From an uncultured Bacteroidales bacterium (GTDB taxonomy: Bacteria; Bacteroidota; Bacteroidia; Bacteroidales; UBA932), in NCBI GenBank assembly GCA_900545245.1, contig UQYV01000016.1:1-64000 (forward strand): 64,000 nucleotides of DNA, read 5' to 3'. Positions 7,323 to 15,810 of this stretch are shown here, piece after piece. A program made the position numbers and the translations under genes. Under the pieces are notes generated by a model that had not been told where the DNA came from, searched no databases, and saw only the letters and a program-made list of their open reading frames with translations. Position 1 is the stretch's first letter, and every line of letters begins with the position of its first letter.

Positions 7323-8002
7323 TCTATAAACTGCTTGTCGCCCATGTCTTGGCGGATTTCTTTTTCCAGACGGATGCCTTTAATCGTGGCAAGTATGCTC
7401 GGGACAAATCTTGCTGGAAATATATCGGCTTGCATAGCCTTATTCATGCTCTTACAGCCTATCTACTTGTCGCTCAGTGGACCCTCTGGTACATTCCCGT
7501 CGTAATAGGTATCTCGCATTTCATAATAGATACGATAAAATGCCGGCTGAATAAGAAAACTGCATCGGTATTTGTGATTGACCAGATGGCTCATGTCGTT
7601 GTAATTCTTCTGCTTGCGGCAACATGGCAGGAACTTGCGTCCTTTATTCTTGAACTAGTGAATAGCGAAGATTTGATGAAATATGTCTTGGCATGTATTC
7701 TAATGCTGAAACCGAGTTCGGTATTCGTTTCCTCATTGCTTGGCAGGTGGACTTTGGATGATTCCGGCAGACAAAGCCTTCCTTCGGCAGGGGAATGGAT
7801 AGGCTATCTTGAGCGTCTACTGATTCTGACATTCGTCATAATAGGTAGCATTGACGGCGTGGGATTCCTGCTCACCGCGAAATCAGTATTCAGGTTCGGC
7901 GACTTGAACAAAGCGAAGGATATAAAGATGACGGAATATGTTATGGTCGGAACGATGACAAGTTTTGCCATCGCCATCATAACAGGTCTGCTGCTTAGGT
8001 AG
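7313..8002 (+). CDS. DUF3307 family membrane protein
   Basis: The 229-residue protein starts with the DUF3307 signature VYKLLVAHVLADFFFQTDAF and has about six hydrophobic segments (for example LHSLIHALTAYLLV and MAHVVVILLLAATW). It is probably an inner-membrane protein. The conserved HxLxDF and SLIHALT motifs include His and Asp residues that could bind a metal or act catalytically, but no activity is established. It overlaps the end of the SatD-like gene and ends 7 bases from a convergent fimbrillin gene. The pairing suggests that the cytosolic SatD protein and this membrane protein act on the same signal. Confidence 0.8.
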   Translation: MSIVYKLLVAHVLADFFFQTDAFNRGKYARDKSCWKYIGLHSLIHALTAYLLVAQWTLWYIPVVIGISHFIIDTIKCRLNKKTASVFVIDQMAHVVVILLLAATWQELASFILELVNSEDLMKYVLACILMLKPSSVFVSSLLGRWTLDDSGRQSLPSAGEWIGYLERLLILTFVIIGSIDGVGFLLTAKSVFRFGDLNKAKDIKMTEYVMVGTMTSFAIAIITGLLLR

Positions 8003-8009
8003 CTGACGG

Positions 8010-8954
8010 CTAAATCCCGATGTCCGTATTACCGGCGACCGTCCCTCCTTCCAACCAATCGGATATTTGTGTGGCAACAGTCATGTTTGTTCTTGTGGCG
8101 GTAATATGGAATTGATAACGGTATCGGCTCTCAAATGTTCTGCCTTCCGGAAGAGAATACGTCAATCGATTTCCATCCTTGAGCATTATTACAATAAAAG
8201 AAGTTCCTTTGCCAACAGTTTGAGGGACAATTATTGCATCGTTGTATTGCGGAGAATTGAAATCTTCAGAGATGTCGGAACCTATGACTATCGGTGTCTC
8301 TTTTCCTCGCGGTGTGACAGTGATTTTATTCACGGGATTAGATTTTGACACATCCAATTCTGCGGATAGTTTAGTTCCTCCAATATATACGTATTCAATG
8401 TCGGCTTTAGACAATCCGTCACCGAGGACGATTGCTACCTGTAATTTAGACAATAAATGGTAGAAATAAAGCAGGATCTTAGATGTGTTGTTTTGAGCAG
8501 TTCTTTTAGTATATAGCAAATCTGACCATACATATTCTTTAAGTTCTTGTTGTTTCGATGCCACGCTGTGCAGTATCGGATAGGACGGATATTCATCAGA
8601 AGCCAATGCCGCATTTGTATGCAGGGCATAGATTTCAATGTTGTTGCTTTGCGGATAGTACAGTGTTTTTACGCTTGAGAGGTTGCCGTTGCCGTCTGAT
8701 GTCAATTTGCAGTTTTCGTATATAGGCAATGCGTTGGGAGTCAGTTCATCAATCCAAACTTTTATGGAGTCCTCCGCCAATAATTGTAAATCAGCTTGCT
8801 GAAACGAAGCCTTGGACTCAATTAGCTGTATTGCTGTCTTCAATACTATTTCATGCTTTTGGCCATTACTTTCTGATGCAATGGGAGATTCGACTTTGCA
8901 AGAATAGAATAATGACAGATAAAGTGCGATACTAATAAAATGATACGTTTTCAT
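8010..8954 (-). CDS. Fimbrillin-like lipoprotein
   Basis: The 314-residue product has a lipoprotein signal peptide (MKTYHFISIALYLSLFYSCK; Cys at about residue 19) followed by a fimbrillin-like (Mfa-like) domain. The stretch YHLLSKLQVAIVLGDGL, the motif IGSDISEDF, NDAIIVPQT and the C-terminal QISDWLEGG all recur in the upstream gene, so the two are paralogues. These proteins are surface adhesins or fimbrial subunits in Bacteroidales. I place the start at 8954: an ATG at 9104 in the same frame would run back through the end of the upstream gene and lacks a signal peptide. The gap to the upstream gene is 10 bases, so they form an operon. Confidence 0.82.
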   Translation of the reverse strand: MKTYHFISIALYLSLFYSCKVESPIASESNGQKHEIVLKTAIQLIESKASFQQADLQLLAEDSIKVWIDELTPNALPIYENCKLTSDGNGNLSSVKTLYYPQSNNIEIYALHTNAALASDEYPSYPILHSVASKQQELKEYVWSDLLYTKRTAQNNTSKILLYFYHLLSKLQVAIVLGDGLSKADIEYVYIGGTKLSAELDVSKSNPVNKITVTPRGKETPIVIGSDISEDFNSPQYNDAIIVPQTVGKGTSFIVIMLKDGNRLTYSLPEGRTFESRYRYQFHITATRTNMTVATQISDWLEGGTVAGNTDIGI

Positions 8955-8964
8955 AAGATAATTT

Positions 8965-11205
8965 TTATTCCCACCATAATTGCGGGAGGTTTTTATTTCC
9001 ATTGTAATTTTTCCATAACCCGTTTTCTTCTCCGTTTCCAAGTCCCCATTGTTTACACCTATTGGCATCTGGCGTGAAAAAGTCGGTGAATGATTGCAAC
9101 TCATCAGAGTTTCCAGAGTAGCACCCTTTTCCCGGAAGTCCGATGCCAGTTTTCCAATAACAAGATGTTATCAGATTTATATTGCCACCTATCCCTCCTG
9201 AACAGGACATTGTTGAAGCAGAACTGTTCACTCGGGCAGCATTATAGCAGGCTGACAGCATTGTCAGGTCGCCGCTGCCGGTAATACCTCCCGAGTAACT
9301 GCCGGCAAAATACTCCGAGCTGTAATATGACGTGGCGTGTGAAGTAATGGCGCCGGTGTTATAGCATGATGAGATGCTGCCGTCATTTGAGTTCCCAGCG
9401 ATTCCTCCGGAATAGGCGTTTGAGATATATAAAGAATTATTCCAACTCTTGCTGAAACGGCAATCGCTGCCGCTGCTTACCCCTCCGGAGTTCTTGCATC
9501 CGGAAATAGCAGTATTGTTCTCTGCATACCCTATGATTCCTCCGGCGTGTGTGGCGATGCCATTCCTGAAAGAAGAGCATGATGCGCTTATGGTTCCATT
9601 GTTTCCGCAATTTGTTATTATGCATGCATATCCGTATGATGCGATGCCTCCTGCGTATAGAAAACCTCCGTAGGAATCTTGCTCCGGAACTAGAGTGACG
9701 GTTGCTCCGTTGGTGCATAAATCGAGAAATCCGCTATTGACATATCCGCATATACCACCGACATAGTGCCTTCCCTCAATAGTTCCTGAGTTTAGCGTAA
9801 TGTCCCGTAATGCAGCCTGACTCCCTTTTATATATCCGAATAATCCGACATATTCAAGATTTGAGGAAATATTCACATTGGAAATGGAGAATCCGTTTCC
9901 ATCGAATGTCCCGTAGAATGGCGTGTCCTCACTCCCTATTGGTATCCAAACTTCGTTTAACAAATCGATGTCATCTTCCTGTTTGTATTTTCCGCTTAAT
10001 GAAGCTTTGGATGTGTTTATGAGTTGCATCTCAGCAAAACTTCCGATAGGCGTGTATCCCTCTGTTGATGGGCGGAAGCTAAGTTCTCCTGTCTTGTTTA
10101 GATTGAGTGTCATACTCTCAATGTTACTGCGTCCGATTAGGTAGGATTTGTTGAAATCCGGTAAATCAATGCTCCTTACCGTCTTTCCTTTTCCGTTGAA
10201 TCTTATTGTGTTGTCGTTTTCTGTAAAAGCCCTTTCTTCGGTACCGTCTGTGTAATTGACTATATATCTGACAACATCATTGCTCCCATCGATAATATCC
10301 CCGTCCAACCAATCGGAAATCATTGTATTGAACTTGATTCCTGTGAGACAGAGTTCCATTTGAATGGTATATTTCTTCCCGCTTTCAAATGTTGTGTCGT
10401 GGTTGAGCGTGTATTTTATATTCGTACCGTCTTTTAGTCTGACACTCATAAACTGCGCCCCTTCCGGCAGACTTTGCGGGACGATGATGACATCGTTGTA
10501 TTTGATGTGTGCATCGGAAAAATCTTCAGAAACATCTGAGCCTATGGAAATCTCTCCCGATTGTCCGGCCGCATCAACAGACACGGCATTGGCAAGTGAA
10601 TTTTTGTCTAAAGTGATGTTTGCAAGGCATTTCATTCCGGTTATTTTCACATTGCTGATATCTTGTGCCTGTATTCCGTCTTTCGTGACGATTGCCACTT
10701 GCAACTTTGACAATTGATGGTAAAACTTTATCGGCACGGCATTCTCGGTTTTGGCAATGTCTATTGCTCTTGCATATAATAAATCGGACGATACATATTC
10801 TTGCAGTGTTTTCTGAACTGATTGCACTTGATGCGTGAATGTCGCTGTAGGGAATGCCGCGTCTGGCAGAACGGCATTAGTGTGCAGGGCATAGATGTTC
10901 ACATTGTCCCCATTCATGGGATAATACATCTTGTGCTCGCCAATCAGATTACCGGAATCGTCAACTGTCATGATGTTGTTATAAAGAGATTGGTTTGTTG
11001 AATTGTTCCGGTCAATCCATACATGTACGGTTTCACCTGAAACGAGTTGCCTGTCGCATTGGGGATATGCCGCTTTTGACAGAACTTCAACTTTTCCGGA
11101 CAAGCGTATCTCTGTCATTGGCGCGGCTTCGTCGAAATGAACCCCGCTGCAAGAATTTGCGAGTGCCAATAGAATGCAGAAGCTTGCTTTGAGGGCCTTT
11201 TTCAT
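8965..11205 (-). CDS. Fimbrillin-like lipoprotein with C-terminal GLUG repeats
   Basis: The protein (about 746 residues) has a lipoprotein signal (LKASFCILLALANSCSG). A fimbrillin-like domain at about residues 25-320 is paralogous to the downstream gene. A short sheet-rich linker follows (FNGKGKTVRSIDLPDFNKSY). The C-terminal half is built of GLUG-type repeats such as VGLFGYIKG, VGGICGYVN, AGGIIGYAEN, SGGIAGNSNDG and SGGIGGN, which fold as a repetitive beta structure in surface and adhesin proteins. I chose the start at MKKALKA (11205); in-frame ATGs at 11223 and 11253 are also possible. A presumed adhesin displayed on the cell surface. Confidence 0.8.
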   Translation of the reverse strand: MKKALKASFCILLALANSCSGVHFDEAAPMTEIRLSGKVEVLSKAAYPQCDRQLVSGETVHVWIDRNNSTNQSLYNNIMTVDDSGNLIGEHKMYYPMNGDNVNIYALHTNAVLPDAAFPTATFTHQVQSVQKTLQEYVSSDLLYARAIDIAKTENAVPIKFYHQLSKLQVAIVTKDGIQAQDISNVKITGMKCLANITLDKNSLANAVSVDAAGQSGEISIGSDVSEDFSDAHIKYNDVIIVPQSLPEGAQFMSVRLKDGTNIKYTLNHDTTFESGKKYTIQMELCLTGIKFNTMISDWLDGDIIDGSNDVVRYIVNYTDGTEERAFTENDNTIRFNGKGKTVRSIDLPDFNKSYLIGRSNIESMTLNLNKTGELSFRPSTEGYTPIGSFAEMQLINTSKASLSGKYKQEDDIDLLNEVWIPIGSEDTPFYGTFDGNGFSISNVNISSNLEYVGLFGYIKGSQAALRDITLNSGTIEGRHYVGGICGYVNSGFLDLCTNGATVTLVPEQDSYGGFLYAGGIASYGYACIITNCGNNGTISASCSSFRNGIATHAGGIIGYAENNTAISGCKNSGGVSSGSDCRFSKSWNNSLYISNAYSGGIAGNSNDGSISSCYNTGAITSHATSYYSSEYFAGSYSGGITGSGDLTMLSACYNAARVNSSASTMSCSGGIGGNINLITSCYWKTGIGLPGKGCYSGNSDELQSFTDFFTPDANRCKQWGLGNGEENGLWKNYNGNKNLPQLWWE

Positions 11206-11643
11206 AGTTTTGGGGTAGTTCATGATGTCTTGCATCAGTTTAATATTGGTCACTTGGCTCTGTGAATCCGTGGTTTAACACAAAAGAAAGTGTGAGCCAA
11301 CTTAGCTCCCATCCTCAAACTTGGCTCTGGACTGCCTATGCAATGAAATAAGAGAAAAATCAACTCACACAGGCTATGATAATGAGATGGAAAATCTCAT
11401 AATAACCAATGCGAGCGTACAACTCATTCCCATTGCATTTGAATTGTCCAGATTCAGTTTGAAGGAATAAAGCTAAACGCTTTCAGTATGTCTGCTGTAT
11501 TTTTGTACAGCGAGACAAATTTAGAAATATTTTCGTAAAATATTGTGTCGCGATGTGAGAAAGTTGTGTCGATTTTCTTTCCAGCAAAAGAATGTGCGCT
11601 TGCGCATTGATTGTGTAACGCAGCAATCCGCAAACTTCTGCAC
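11206..11643. other. Long leader/intergenic region before the fimbrillin operon
   Basis: No convincing gene lies in these 438 bases. On the minus strand TAAATTTG (11516-11523) is a plausible -7 box and would give a leader of about 300 bases. The leader holds a hairpin ATGAGAT/ATCTCAT (11382-11400), an inverted repeat GCTGTA/TACAGC (11494-11511), and two copies of ACTTGGCTCTG (near 11252 and 11319). I looked for paired inverted repeats that would mark an invertible promoter and found none. Confidence 0.5.
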
Positions 11644-12618
11644 TCAGCGCGGGATGTGTTGGGACTGGCGAAATGCCTTTTCTCTGCGAAGGAACTCGTC
11701 TTTTTCTGACTCCGGCAGCGCCCAATCAATGAATCTTTCGAAAATATAGTTTACCGCCTGCTCTGAAGGGTGTATCATATCCTCGGCATAGAAGCGGTAG
11801 TCCCTGAGTTCATCGAGCATAATCTCATAGGCGGGGAAATAGTCGCAGCGAGGTTTTTCGCAATCTTGTAGGACTTTTGCGGAGCCGGATTGTCCAGCTG
11901 TCGGCTGTCCGGAGACCTGTTTCCCTGATGTCGGCTTTGAAGCTGTCGGCTGTCCGGAGACCGCCTTCAATGCCTCGTCCAGGCCTATCAGAAGGCTCGC
12001 TTTGCTGAGCTGATTGCCGTGTGCCCCGTCCCTGAAATGCCGGATTGGACTCACGGTGAAAATGAAGTCTTTGTCTGGATGCTCCTCCACCATCCTGCGC
12101 ACGATTTCCGCAGTGATTTCCGCCGGAATAAACTCCCTTCTGAACTCTCCGGCATCCCTTTTAAGGCAATTTGAAACAATCAGAGAGACTTTCCCGCCGA
12201 ATCCTATATGTCTGAAACACCAGCTTGTGCCGAAAGTCACTATGACCTTGTTGCAAGTTTGCCAAAACTCCGCCGCCCTGTCCAAAGACTCGTTTGCATT
12301 TGCAAGAAACTCCTCGGACGTCTCCCGTGCCATCAGGGTGTGATGGTGGAACGACCCCCATTTCGTGCTTCCGCTGCCAATCTGCACGCAGTCGCTCTCC
12401 ACAAAATGTTCCCCGCTGTCGAGTCTTGCGATGCTTCCCTCAATCGAAGCGGGGTTGTAGAGTGTCCCGAAAGGATTCAGGTAAAGTTCAAACCCTCTGT
12501 CCTTCAGCCTTTTACCGACATTGTCCGCAAAGCAGCTGCCCAAAACCATAATCCTGTCTCCATAAGAGATACCCACCCCGGCTTTCGGAAATTCAACGGG
12601 AGTCGTCAGTTTCATCAT
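11644..12618 (-). CDS. GSCFA domain-containing protein
   Basis: The 324-residue protein carries the family-defining motif MVLGSCFADNVGKRL near residue 30, followed by LNPFGTLYNPAS, FGTSW and FTVSPIRHFRDGAHGNQLSKA. This is the pattern of GSCFA (SGNH-like hydrolase) proteins found in Bacteroidota and other bacteria; the substrate is unknown. There is no signal peptide, so it is probably cytoplasmic. Residues around 220-250 hold an imperfect 15-residue repeat (SGQPTASKPTSGKQV then SGQPTAGQSGSAKVL), encoded by a 45-base tandem duplication. A -7 box on the minus strand at 12657-12664 lies about 40 bases upstream. Confidence 0.85.
   Translation of the reverse strand: MMKLTTPVEFPKAGVGISYGDRIMVLGSCFADNVGKRLKDRGFELYLNPFGTLYNPASIEGSIARLDSGEHFVESDCVQIGSGSTKWGSFHHHTLMARETSEEFLANANESLDRAAEFWQTCNKVIVTFGTSWCFRHIGFGGKVSLIVSNCLKRDAGEFRREFIPAEITAEIVRRMVEEHPDKDFIFTVSPIRHFRDGAHGNQLSKASLLIGLDEALKAVSGQPTASKPTSGKQVSGQPTAGQSGSAKVLQDCEKPRCDYFPAYEIMLDELRDYRFYAEDMIHPSEQAVNYIFERFIDWALPESEKDEFLRREKAFRQSQHIPR
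11896..11962. repeat. 45-bp-period duplication inside the GSCFA gene
   Basis: A 22-base sequence beginning AGCTGTCGGCTGTCCGGAGA occurs identically at 11896-11917 and 11941-11962. The period of 45 bases is a multiple of three and adds a 15-residue low-complexity unit to the protein. Confidence 0.85.
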
Positions 12619-12656
12619 ATCCTATATATCATTTTTATATTCATCGACATATCCTA

Positions 12657-12694
12657 CAAAATTAGCAAAATCCGGCTAAAAAACGCTAAATTTG
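12657..12694. promoter_or_regulatory. Divergent -7 boxes between the GSCFA and barrel genes
   Basis: CAAAATTA at 12657-12664 is TAATTTTG on the minus strand and would serve the GSCFA gene. TAAATTTG at 12687-12694 on the plus strand would serve the barrel gene. Both fit TAnnTTTG. Confidence 0.55.
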
Positions 12695-12769
12695 CGAAAT
12701 CGTGGGGGAGAATGAATTTTTGTGACGGCGAATGGAATAAACATAATGACGAATGGCAATATATATAAT

Positions 12770-13924
12770 ATGGTAAAGAAAATTCTTTCGTTTTTGACTC
12801 TTCTGACCGCGTTTGCGCTGAATTCCTCTGCCCAGATTCGCTTCGCCTATGACCTTGATTTCGATTTTCGTTTCGACAACAGGGAGTATGACCGCAGCGG
12901 TTTTCAGAATTCGCAGACACTTTTCGGAGCCCGACTTGCCCCGTCTTTGGGTTTCAAGGCAAGCTTGGACAACACGACGCATCAATTGATGGCGGGGGTG
13001 GACGCGCTCTCGCAGTTTGGAACTTCTGACAAGGAAATCCGCTGTAACTTAATGTTTTGGTATCAGTTGGGGATGAAATTTTCCCAGACTGAGTTTAAAC
13101 TCTCGGCAGGACTTCTTCCGCGCAGTTTCTCGAAAGGGGAGTGGTCGAGTCTTTTCTTTTCAGACTGGCATAAGTTTTATGACAACCGCTTCGAAGGGCT
13201 GATTCTCAGTTGGGAAAGGCCGAAATCCTATTTCGAACTCGGTTGTGACTGGATTGGAATGGCAAACGGACTGCGCAGAGAGGAATTTATGGTCTTTGCT
13301 TCCGGGAAAGTGACTCCGCTGAAATGGCTCAAAATAGGTTATGATGTCTATATGCTTCATTACGCCTGCTCCGATGTGGTTAAACAGGTGAATGACAATA
13401 TCTTGGCTGAGCCTTATGTGCATTTTGACCTTGCTCCTTTCACGGGACTTCAAGAGCTTTCGCTGCGTGGAGGATGGATTCAGGCTCTGCAACGCGACCG
13501 TGCCAACATCGGTCACAGCATTGCTCCGTATGCGGGAGAACTCGTTGCCACGGTCCAGCATTGGGGAGCGGGTATTCGCAATCGTTTTGTAATCGGACGC
13601 AATTTGCTGCCTTATCGCCATCACATCGATGCCGCTGGGGTGCCTTATGACGGGAATTTCTATCTTGGCGACCCGTTCTATGAACTGGTGGATCCGAGAT
13701 GGGATGCTTGGAAAGATGTTGCGGACGGGAAGACTTCCCAGATTCAGGGAGGACTCTACGACCGTCTGGAAATCTATTATGCTCCGAAAATCTGCGCCGG
13801 GGTTCATCTTCGCGCTTCGCTCTTTTTCCATTTTCACTCTCGTCAGTACTCCGGAACCAATCAGATGGTTTCGCTGCTTTTCAATCTTAACGAGTTGATG
13901 GAGGCTGTCCGGGCAAAGAAATAG
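12770..13924 (+). CDS. Predicted outer-membrane beta-barrel protein
   Basis: The product (about 384 residues) starts with a Sec signal peptide (MVKKILSFLTLLTAFALNSSAQ) and continues as alternating aromatic/polar strands such as FAYDLDFDFRFDN, WYQLGMKFSQTEFKLSAGLL and LRASLFFHFHSRQ, typical of an outer-membrane barrel. No known family is recognised. In-frame ATGs at 12722 and 12746 lie upstream but would bury the signal peptide, so the start at 12770 is preferred. A -7 box at 12687-12694 precedes it. The gene is 72 bases before a secreted nucleotidase-like lipoprotein on the same strand, so it could be a porin feeding that pathway, but this is only positional. Confidence 0.7.
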   Translation: MVKKILSFLTLLTAFALNSSAQIRFAYDLDFDFRFDNREYDRSGFQNSQTLFGARLAPSLGFKASLDNTTHQLMAGVDALSQFGTSDKEIRCNLMFWYQLGMKFSQTEFKLSAGLLPRSFSKGEWSSLFFSDWHKFYDNRFEGLILSWERPKSYFELGCDWIGMANGLRREEFMVFASGKVTPLKWLKIGYDVYMLHYACSDVVKQVNDNILAEPYVHFDLAPFTGLQELSLRGGWIQALQRDRANIGHSIAPYAGELVATVQHWGAGIRNRFVIGRNLLPYRHHIDAAGVPYDGNFYLGDPFYELVDPRWDAWKDVADGKTSQIQGGLYDRLEIYYAPKICAGVHLRASLFFHFHSRQYSGTNQMVSLLFNLNELMEAVRAKK

Positions 13925-13996
13925 CTTTTGCCGGTTTTTAAAATTTGGATTTGTTTTTATTGATAAATAATTGATTGATAGGTATTTAGTAAATAT

Positions 13997-15763
13997 ATGA
14001 GAAAATTTTCAATTCTTGCAGCACTGTTTTCCACGCTGCTCACCATTTCCTGTGGTCCGAAAGACGGGATTTATGAATTTGACCTTTTCAGCACCAACGA
14101 TGTGCACGGAACCTGGTTCGACTCCACTTACACGAGCTCCCGGGTGCGACCGTCGCTGATGGCCGTAAATCGCTATGTGGACAGCGTCAGGACAGTGAAC
14201 GGGGCGGAATCAGTAATTCTGATTGACGGGGGAGACTGCCTTCAGGGCGACAATGCCGCATATTATTTCAATTATGTGGACACCGTCACACCGCATCTCT
14301 ATGCCCGTATGGTGGACTATATGAAATATGATGCCGTCTGCGTCGGAAACCACGATATTGAGACGGGGCATCGTGTCTATGATCGCGTGCGTCGTCAGAT
14401 GAAAACCCCTTGGTTGGCAGCGAATGCGGTGCGCGAAGACACTGGAAAGTCTTATTTTCAGGATTATGTGATGCTCAGTCGCAAGGGGTTGAAAATCGCG
14501 GTGATAGGAGCGGAGAACGCCAATATCGCAGCCTGGCTTACACCCGAACTTTGGAGTGGAATGCGCTTTGAGCCTATTGTTTCTATGATGCAGGCAAAGG
14601 TTGACGAGGTGCGGGCGAAGCATAGTCCTGACATTGTCATTGTTGCCACTCACACGGCCACCGGCAAAGGCGACGGTTCCGTTCTTGAGGCCGAGGGACT
14701 TGACCTTTTCAAGACTCTCAAAGGTGTGGATTTCCTGCTTTGCGCCCACGATCATAGGCCGTTTGTCACGGTGAATGTGGACAGCACCTTCGGATTCATC
14801 AACTCTGGAAGCCACTGCCATAACATCGGCCACGGGCATATCGTAGTTGAAGTCAGAGACGGCAAGGTGGTCTCAAAGACAGTCTCCACGGACCTCATTC
14901 CAGTCAAGGCCGAGCCAGTGGACGAGAAGATGGAGGCCGAGTTCCACGAAGACTATCTGGCGGTCAAGGAGTTCACCTTGCAGAGGGTCGGAGAGCTCAA
15001 GACAGAACTCCGCACCAGCGACGGCTATGTGGGGATGTCGGACTATCTCGCGCTCGTCCACCGTCTCGGACTTTCTCAGCCAGGAGTTGACCTTTCGCTT
15101 GCCGCTCCGCTCACATTCAATGGTATAGTGAAGCCTGGAGCAATCATTTATAACGATCTCTTCACAATCTATCCTTACGAGAACCAGATGTTTGTCGTGA
15201 AAATGTCCGGGCACGAAATCAAGGACTATCTCGAGGTCTCATACTCTCAGTGGATTAACACTCTCACTCCGGCGCAGCTCTCAAGACCCATATCGGACGC
15301 TTCACCGGCATTGCTGAAGATTGTAAACCATCCCGATCCTCGCACATCAAGGCAAAGTTGGTCATTCCAAAACCGTTCTTACAATTTCGACTCCGCTGCC
15401 GGAATCAACTACACTGTTGATGTGACGAAGCCTTCAGGTGAGCGCATAAGCATTTCCTCTATGGCAGACGGGGCGGTGTTTGACTTTGCACGCGAGTATA
15501 ACGTGGCGATGACTTCCTACCGTGCCTGCGGTGGAGGAGGGCTTCTCCACGCAATCGGTATAGACACGTCAGACATTGACTCACGCATCGTTGCCCGCCT
15601 TCCGGAGTACCGCAACATCCTCTACTCCTATCTGCAGTCCCATCCCGTTCTTACTTCCGAGGAACTTGGTGACACTTCACTAACGGGCACATGGAAATTT
15701 GTTCCAGAGAAGCAAGTTGGCCCGTTCCTACGCAATGACATGCACCGCCTTTTCGGCGAGTGA
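13997..15763 (+). CDS. 5'-nucleotidase/UshA-like metallophosphoesterase lipoprotein
   Basis: The 588-residue protein has a lipobox (LLTISC, Cys 19) and the two-domain architecture of bacterial 5'-nucleotidases. The metallophosphoesterase domain shows FSTNDVHG, DGGDCLQGD, GNHDIE, THTATGKG and CAHDHRP, which supply the two-metal ligands. The C-terminal substrate domain shows LAAPLTFNG and TSYRACGGGGLL. It should dephosphorylate nucleotides or related phosphate esters in the periplasm or on the surface, giving nucleosides for uptake. Purine nucleoside phosphorylases are encoded nearby on the other strand, which fits a salvage role. Confidence 0.9.
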   Translation: MRKFSILAALFSTLLTISCGPKDGIYEFDLFSTNDVHGTWFDSTYTSSRVRPSLMAVNRYVDSVRTVNGAESVILIDGGDCLQGDNAAYYFNYVDTVTPHLYARMVDYMKYDAVCVGNHDIETGHRVYDRVRRQMKTPWLAANAVREDTGKSYFQDYVMLSRKGLKIAVIGAENANIAAWLTPELWSGMRFEPIVSMMQAKVDEVRAKHSPDIVIVATHTATGKGDGSVLEAEGLDLFKTLKGVDFLLCAHDHRPFVTVNVDSTFGFINSGSHCHNIGHGHIVVEVRDGKVVSKTVSTDLIPVKAEPVDEKMEAEFHEDYLAVKEFTLQRVGELKTELRTSDGYVGMSDYLALVHRLGLSQPGVDLSLAAPLTFNGIVKPGAIIYNDLFTIYPYENQMFVVKMSGHEIKDYLEVSYSQWINTLTPAQLSRPISDASPALLKIVNHPDPRTSRQSWSFQNRSYNFDSAAGINYTVDVTKPSGERISISSMADGAVFDFAREYNVAMTSYRACGGGGLLHAIGIDTSDIDSRIVARLPEYRNILYSYLQSHPVLTSEELGDTSLTGTWKFVPEKQVGPFLRNDMHRLFGE

Positions 15764-15810
15764 TGCACTTTTTAGAAGCCTTCAAAAAATAACCTGCTTC
15801 AGTGGTAGTC

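Noticed and set aside
11206..11643. Invertible promoter (phase variation) upstream of the fimbrillin genes
   Set aside because: Such switches need a pair of inverted repeats flanking the promoter and usually a nearby recombinase. I found only short local hairpins and two direct copies of an 11-base word.
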